NCBI RefSeq assembly: GCF_021134715.1
Contig: NC_060027.1
Location: 1-64,000, forward strand
Direction of reading: 5' to 3'
DNA from: Daphnia pulex
Lineage: Eukaryota > Arthropoda > Branchiopoda > Diplostraca > Daphniidae
DNA length: 64,000 nucleotides
Shown here: positions 57,971-64,000 of the stretch, piece by piece
Layout: each line of letters opens with the position of its first letter
How positions within the stretch are numbered: position 1 is the stretch's first letter
Notes under the pieces: model-generated
Seen by the model: only the letters and a program-made list of their open reading frames with translations
What the model was told of the DNA's origin: nothing
Database searches by the model: none
Made by a program: the position numbers and the translations under genes

Positions 57971-58231
57971 AAATGCAAGAATTTTAAGTAATTTAGGGCA
58001 TTTACCTCTATTGTTTGTTGTTAATCAAGTTGTAATGGAAGGAACTTCTTCATTACAACTTGATTTGAGTTGTTTTTTAAGTAATTTAGGGCATTTACCT
58101 TTCTTGTTTGTTGTTAATCAAGTTGTAATGGAAGAAACTTCTCCATTTAGAAAACTTCTCCATTTCTCTATTAAGAAACTTCTTCCTTCTCCTCGTAAAT
58201 GCCCTAAATTACTTAAAATTCTTGCGTTTTA
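57971..58231. repeat. Compound direct and inverted repeat upstream of the glycosyltransferase
   Basis: A segment with TTTAGGGCATTTACC and TGTTAATCAAGTTGTAATGG occurs twice in direct order (about 57982-58047 and 58076-58141). The opening part returns inverted at about 58194-58231 (GTAAATGCCCTAAATTACTT). The outer inverted pair has a stem of about 35 bp. It ends 45 bases before the start codon at 58277, so it may lie in the promoter or leader. Confidence 0.85.
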
Positions 58232-58276
58232 AATAGTTTATCACATTTGCAATATTATCTATACTAGAATAACAAG

Positions 58277-60390
58277 ATGGGATTCGTCACTGTTGTGATT
58301 CAACTGGCATTATTGTTCGTATTTTCAATAAACTGTGAAAATACGACCGCCGTTGATTACCCATTGAACCAAGAATTATTTTTGAAGAAAATCGATACGG
58401 AATGCCTAGCATACCGCTACGTTCCATGCCGCAAGAGTTCCATGACACCCATGGATGTTATTTTTCAAGATGAAGAAATGAATGATCCGAATTCATCCAA
58501 ATCGAACATCACCATCAAGTATGATTTTCAATGCATTTCCTATCAAATAATTCCGTGCGAAAAGGATTCGAAAAATGTGATCCTCAAAGTCTTAGATCAA
58601 CAAGAGCGACTTCGAACAACAAGATCAATTTACAGCGAACTTCTACAAAATTGCCAAGAGACCAAAAGTTCCGATCTGTCTCTCCTGGCAACAGAATCCT
58701 ACTGCTTAAAAAGTCAATCAACGGACAGTGAAATTTCTCAACTCATTGCAATTGAAAATATGCAAATTTGTAACGAGAAAGAAAAAATTATAACCCAACA
58801 GCTGAACGTGATTGAAAACGAGAAGTTTGTCCTGCAAAGAGACAAAATAGCCTTAACCGAAAGAGTGAACCAATCTGAAATCGCAAGTAAAAGATCAGCT
58901 GAAAATTTGGAAGTGTGCAAAGGACTGGCCGCTAATTTAACCATACAATTGGCTGATTGCGAAAATGGGGATGTGAAAGCAAAGGAGAAAATCAAACCAG
59001 CAAACGGCACGAAAAATCAGTTGGGTCTACGTGAGGAATTCAACGACGAAACCACGGCAAACGGCACGAAAAATCTGCTGGCCCTACGTGAGAAATTCAA
59101 CGACGAAACCAAGCTCATTTATAATTACATCGCTAAAGCGTTCACCGGTACTCCTTTTTCGGGAAGTTTGGACAATTACACCTTTTACCAAATGGGCCGT
59201 AAGAGAATCATACCAAAACCGAATATCCAACCACTTGCGCCCCAAAACGGCACAGTTTTCAACGATGTCACATCAATTACATACAACCTCACGATTCCAT
59301 CGTGCAAGAATTCAGCAGACAGTCAAAGCGTTTTTATTGCCGTCGTATCTGCACCGGAAAACTTCCAAAACCGTGAAAAAATTCGACAAACGTGGAAAAA
59401 TCATGTCCACTTGGTCCAAAGAAACGGTGTGCTGGGCACGATTTGCACGATTGAATTTGCTTTTGTTTTAGGACCAACAAAAGATGAATCAATCCAAAAC
59501 AGTATTATAGAAGAAAGCACAAAATATAAGGACATCATTCAGATTTCAGAAATGGAAGAGTTTCCAAGTCATATGACGATGCCCGGAATTATCAATTGGA
59601 TTTACTCTCGCTGTCCCCAAATCGAATTTCTATTCAAAGTCGAAGATGACATGTATGTCAACGTACACAAACTAGCATACTATATTCGAGACTTTTACGA
59701 TTTCGGCAATAATGCCAACATGGCCATTTACAGTCAGAAAGTGGATGAGAGTATTAACAAGCAAAACAAGCCCAAGCCCATGAGAAGTATGCATGCCTAA
59801 GACCAAAGCAAATTATTTTCCCTTGAATTTTAAACATAATCGATTTCTTTATTCAAAGGTGGAGACAAGATGGTGGCGTTAGATGAGTGGCCATGGGATA
59901 CGTATCCGTATTACTTTGATGGACCTGCCTATTTGATGCATAAAAGTACCATCCTACCACTATTGGCGGCCATTCAAACAACACCTGCCTATTTCTTAGA
60001 AGATGTCTACATAACCGGAATTTGTGGCGATAAAGCGGGACTTGTTAAGAAAATCGGCGGAGGTGTACCAATGTAAGTTTTCTCCATAAGCGCAAAATAA
60101 TTTCGCTTTAGTTTTTCACTCTATCAAATTATAGTCAGTATAATCCGATCGTTAATTTTGCTGCTCAATACTAATAATTCTTTGCATCATCCTATTCAAA
60201 ATATAGCATGTGGCCATGGTCATCGAAGACTGTGAACAATACATGCGACGTGAACATGTTTCTATCCTGGAAGAATACGGTATCTTACATAGCCCACAAG
60301 GAAATAGACGCATTCTACGGCGGGAGAGCTCCGGATCCTAGTTGCGATTACAAGAAAAGCGAAAATTTCCCATTTTTCCGTTTCCCTTGA
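58277..60390 (+). CDS. GT31 beta-1,3-galactosyltransferase-like protein with coiled-coil stem
   Basis: Three exons (58277-59786, 59859-60072, 60207-60390) give 635 residues. The C-terminal ~290 residues fit the GT31 family (beta-1,3-galactosyl- or N-acetylglucosaminyltransferases of the Golgi). FIAVVSAPENFQNREKIRQT begins the domain, KVEDDMYVN (about 454-462) is the metal-binding DxD-type motif in the form EDD, and FLEDVYITGICGDKAG is the late acidic motif. A short hydrophobic N-terminus (VVIQLALLFVFSINC) may be a signal peptide or anchor. It is followed by a ~300-residue stem with Cys pairs and a coiled coil (about 160-220). A 19-residue tandem repeat (ANGTKN...FNDET, 59000-59113) lies in the stem. 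The stem is much longer than in typical family members. The acceptor sugar is unknown. Confidence 0.82.
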
Positions 60391-62970
60391 AAAGTGAACT
60401 TTACTAATTACTTTATTTTTACTATTACCATATTTTTTCCTTATATCTTTTTATTCTTTTGATCATTCTTGAATTAAGTGTGCTGTGGATTTTATTTTTT
60501 GGGTTTAAAAAAATATACTTACTCTTGGCAATTTGAAAAAAAAAAAAATGTTGACGTCATCCCTGAAATATGACTATCAGCACGCTCTGCTGTTGGCATT
60601 GAAGCAACGCCAAACCGATTGTTACTTTACTCATGTTTCTAACTGGTATGGAGCGAAAATAGCGTGACTTTTTTAATTTCGATAAACTTCGGAAGTGACA
60701 TCACTCTTTTTACCGAGCAATTGACAAATCTATAACAGCTACGAAAAATAAAAAATCTTTAAACGAATTACGACACCCAAACAAACAAAAGATAAAGAGA
60801 ATGAATTAAAGCGCAACGGAAAGGGAACGTTTCTTTTAAATTTTCAAATATCATCGATTACTTAAGCTGTGGAGTACGTCTCCTTATTACTTTAACGGGC
60901 GACGAGAAAAAAAAAATGTGATTTTACCCAAAACCCCGACAATTTTACATTTTTCCTGTGTTCAGAATTACTTCTATAATAGAAAAGCATTCCAAGATAA
61001 GAAAAAATTTACCTAACCCCCCGATGAAATGCAATTTGATATCAGATCAATAAAGAAGCATAACTCCCAGTGTTCGCCCTTTTTTTGCTACAATGAATGG
61101 TTCGCATCTTTATTTCTTCTTTTATTGCTGTCCAATTTGAGCTATTCCCCTTCCGTTAATAAACCGCATTCGAACGATAACGGATTGTGTTATACAATCA
61201 ATCAAGAAAATGCCAACAACGACGAGACAAGCTGCTATCTTATATGATACAGCTGCAAGAAAATTCGATCGACAACTGTTTGCACCGCACTCGAAGCAGT
61301 AAAAATTTTAGTAAAAACCCGTTAACTAACTAACTAGCGTGTGGGTAGTGTAAAAGTGTACGTGCTTATAGTGAGATAACCTGCAAAAAGAAATGTCAAA
61401 GGTAGGCTATGAAATAAATATCTCGTGTCCTATCCTTAAGTCGAACAAAACAAAATTCAATCAAAGGGAAGCGCTGAAAAAGACCCCGAGAAAGACCTTG
61501 AAAAGCCTGCGTATGTCTACAAGTGCATGGTTTGCTCAGGTGACCCGTTACCCCAGAGACCAAAAGAATTGCAAAAACGATTTACTTTGTTAATATGAAA
61601 AGTTCACAGTAAAAAAAAAAGTGCCGAACTCTTGATAGAAACACAGCAAATATTTCATCGGCCTTTTAATATCTCAACATGAAAACCAGAAAAAAGGGGT
61701 CTCTCTAACCAGATATGAGCATCTTTAAACGCGGTCTAATGATGCTGGAACCTCAGCTGAAACAGAAGAACAGAAAATAACTCACCTTGCAAATTCAGGG
61801 ACAAAGACCAACAAAGGCCATTCATCAGGACGATCCTAAACATCTGTCCAGGCCACATAATGAAGATCAGGCTTGAGAGCATGTGGTACGGAGCAGTGGA
61901 ATTATGTTCTTTCATCCTAAATGAGACGATATGGGTTCAAATATTGTTACAGAAACGGCGAGGCTACAAAATTTGGTTGAATTATGAAATCAATAATTCA
62001 CTTATGTAAACATTTTACCAATTAACCAGCATTTATCAAGCAGCAACTTGCAGCAACTCAGAAACAACAGCTGCCGTGAATGACTTGGACAATCAGAAGT
62101 CGTTTTACAAGTACTACAACTAGGGAAAAAACTTATCAATTAATTGCCATGTAACAAAGACTAAGTACTTCACCAGTATTTTTGAAGCAGCAACTCAGAA
62201 ACTCTAGCTGTTGTGTAGGCTATGACTTGCACAAGCGAAATCATTTTACAATCAATCCAACAGTAGGAAAACAAACATAAATTATTTGCAAGGTAGACTA
62301 ACATTCAATGGAAAGGATAATTAATTACCTTTACGAAGGAAAAATCTCATCATACAATTTTGGTGCCCCTCTCTTCTGGTCTGTATTTCCATCAAGGTCG
62401 ACTCTAATACATGTCTTTGGAGGATTCACGAGGGAGTCTCTAAATATCTGAAAGAGAAATAATGATGAGACTGTATAAGTGGAAAATGACAATGAAATGA
62501 TTTAATTTATTCAATTTCACCAAGCTTTTCTAACTTGACACCATTCACTCCTTCCCAAATGTAAGAAAGATCCCGGATTGCCTTTCTTCTTTCTTTTTCT
62601 AACATAGGAAATAAATGTTAATATAAACTTTATGGAGATTACAAAATCTTTCAACTAATCTTATGTCTAATTTATACAAAACAAAAACACCACATGCAAA
62701 CTGGATTCAATTTACCAGTAAAATTATGTTTGGGTGATGCCTCGTGGGGTCCACTTCTGAATCAGAATTTTCATGGCTTAATAAAAGTTCAGACAATGTG
62801 TTAAATAAAATCTGCACTTCCAATTTGACATCCATTAAACTGTTTAACCCATGAGTTGCACAGCAAATGACATATTACCTGTCTGATTTTACATGAATGA
62901 TAAATTGTTGTCATCAAAAACCTTCCCCTACATACGAAAATTAGCTCTGCTCCATGCTTTACTTCCCCTT
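60391..62970. other. Gene-free stretch after the glycosyltransferase
   Basis: AT-rich DNA with many poly-A and poly-T runs. A short open frame at 61029-61247 has a hydrophobic middle (SLFLLLLLSNLSYS) but no family or splice support. No RNA gene was recognised. Confidence 0.45.
62022..62310. repeat. Imperfect tandem duplication, unit about 147 bp
   Basis: The two halves share an ACCAG(C/T)ATTT start, CAGCAACTCAGAAAC, ATGACTTG(G/C)ACAA and TTTTACAA in the same order, with indels. Confidence 0.6.
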
Positions 62971-62974
62971 TCCT

Positions 62975-63985
62975 GTCCCATGTTACTTATTCTTGCAGTC
63001 GTGCTTCTACTTCTTCTTGCAGCTGCAAGCTGCAAAATGCTTATTCCTTTTTGCAATCAGTTCCAAAATTATTCTGTAATGCAATAAGAACATGTTTAGA
63101 ATATATCCAAATTCTTTGGAACTTCACACGATTTCATTTTCAGTTCAACCCTTTGAGACAACAAAAAAATTTCTTCTTCGATCGAACGCCATGCTTGAAT
63201 CAGCAGTTAACTGTTAAGTGTTAGCAGACAGCAGACAGCTGCTGTTAGATGATAGTTCGCAATAGCAACAAAGCCATCTGACGGATGTCAGAAAAATTTT
63301 CAAAGATTAAACTATTCTTTTTGGCGCTGAAAAATTAAACCTACGCAAATCCCCTTGATGACAGTAATTCAACTAACGACACGAGATTAATTAATGCAAG
63401 TAATTATAAGTGTAAATTCTTGGTTGATTTTGTAGACGAAGAAGAATGAACAATCAATAATCACCATAAAGAAAATTCAATAACATTCCTGACATGTTTA
63501 ACTTAATAGTTCTGGAGTCTAGACTTCTAGATATTAGTAGAAAAAATTTACTGCTTATGGTCCCACTGGATTTCTTTATCTCCCTCAGCCGCCCCAAGCT
63601 TACCTTGAAATTAACCCAGCAATCTCTTCATCAGCCCCACGTGAAATCCGGTGAAACCTTGAATCGTTTGTTTAGTTTCACAGGTAAAAACCTTGAGATT
63701 GACCTTCTTTCTAATTTGTGGCCTTCATTTTCCATTTAAAAGGCTGGCCATCCAACATTTCTTCATCAGTCTACTTTCCGTAGCTGATCGAGAGAGTACA
63801 ACACATTCTCTTGGCCAACTATGTCGGTTGGGCCTTGTTCTTTTATATTCTTGTCGTGTAGTTGATCAAATGGAATCTTCAATTTACGATGCCATTTGAT
63901 CAACTACAGCCTGGATATAAATGAATTTTTATACTGAACATGGTACAAACTCAATCTTTCTTTGATTGATATGGCGAAAGAGCAA
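62975..63985 (+). repeat. Dispersed ~1-kb repeat, copy 2
   Basis: Same block as 54470-55375, direct orientation about 8.5 kb away, interrupted by several indels. It runs almost to the window end. Confidence 0.8.
63858..63907. repeat. Perfect hairpin in dispersed repeat, copy 2
   Basis: Same 16-base stem and 18-base loop as at 55187-55236, without any base change, although the flanking DNA differs at many positions. Confidence 0.9.
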
Positions 63986-64000
63986 AATGAGTATTTCATG

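Noticed and set aside
61029-61247. Small open frame with a hydrophobic segment
   Set aside because: The hydrophobic run is not at the N-terminus, and there is no promoter, splice or family evidence.

Overview
This window looks like nuclear DNA of a small crustacean, most probably a Daphnia-like cladoceran. The signs are compact genes with many short GT-AG introns (often 50-80 nt), arthropod orthologues such as nervous wreck and insect-type CPT1, and long AT-rich flanks. This is inference from gene content; no species-diagnostic locus was seen. No bacterial genes, CRISPR arrays or rRNA were found.

Layout. 1-4,700 is a scrambled tract of broken gene fragments: an inverted intron-containing copy of ATP synthase b, a tandem 253-bp repeat, a MULE/FLYWCH-type transposase tail, a decayed Spt6-like piece and an RS-rich/CCCH zinc-finger fragment. 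4,862-29,987 holds five well-supported genes, all on the + strand: mitochondrial ATP synthase subunit b, the voltage-gated proton channel Hv1, nervous wreck (F-BAR and two SH3 domains), carnitine palmitoyltransferase 1 with a pair of mutually exclusive exons beside the catalytic histidine, and an otopetrin proton channel. 31,830-33,766 (-) is a secreted protein with a coiled coil, a COLF1/CNTNAP-like segment and a C1q head. 35,659-38,907 holds two tandem paralogues for small secreted acidic precursors studded with -VKR cleavage sites and S-x-E serines. I recognise no family for them, and they are the best candidate for an undescribed system.

40,005-54,701 is a very large inverted repeat. Its arms are about 5.8 kb and nearly identical, around a 3.1-kb spacer that itself contains a smaller TTAA-bounded palindrome. 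The arms carry mirrored copies of a piggyBac-like MITE, an insulin-receptor-like gene fragment, a cluster of ETS-type motifs and CTCF-like motifs. 54,470-64,000 is repeat-rich, with a dispersed ~1-kb block seen twice, each copy containing a perfect hairpin. It holds one gene, a GT31 beta-1,3-galactosyltransferase-like enzyme with a long coiled-coil stem.

The genes form no operon. A loose theme is that three of the five leading genes move protons (ATP synthase stator, Hv1, otopetrin) and CPT1 feeds mitochondrial oxidation. The coding-gene coordinates below were built by hand from splice signals and checked for reading-frame continuity across every intron.
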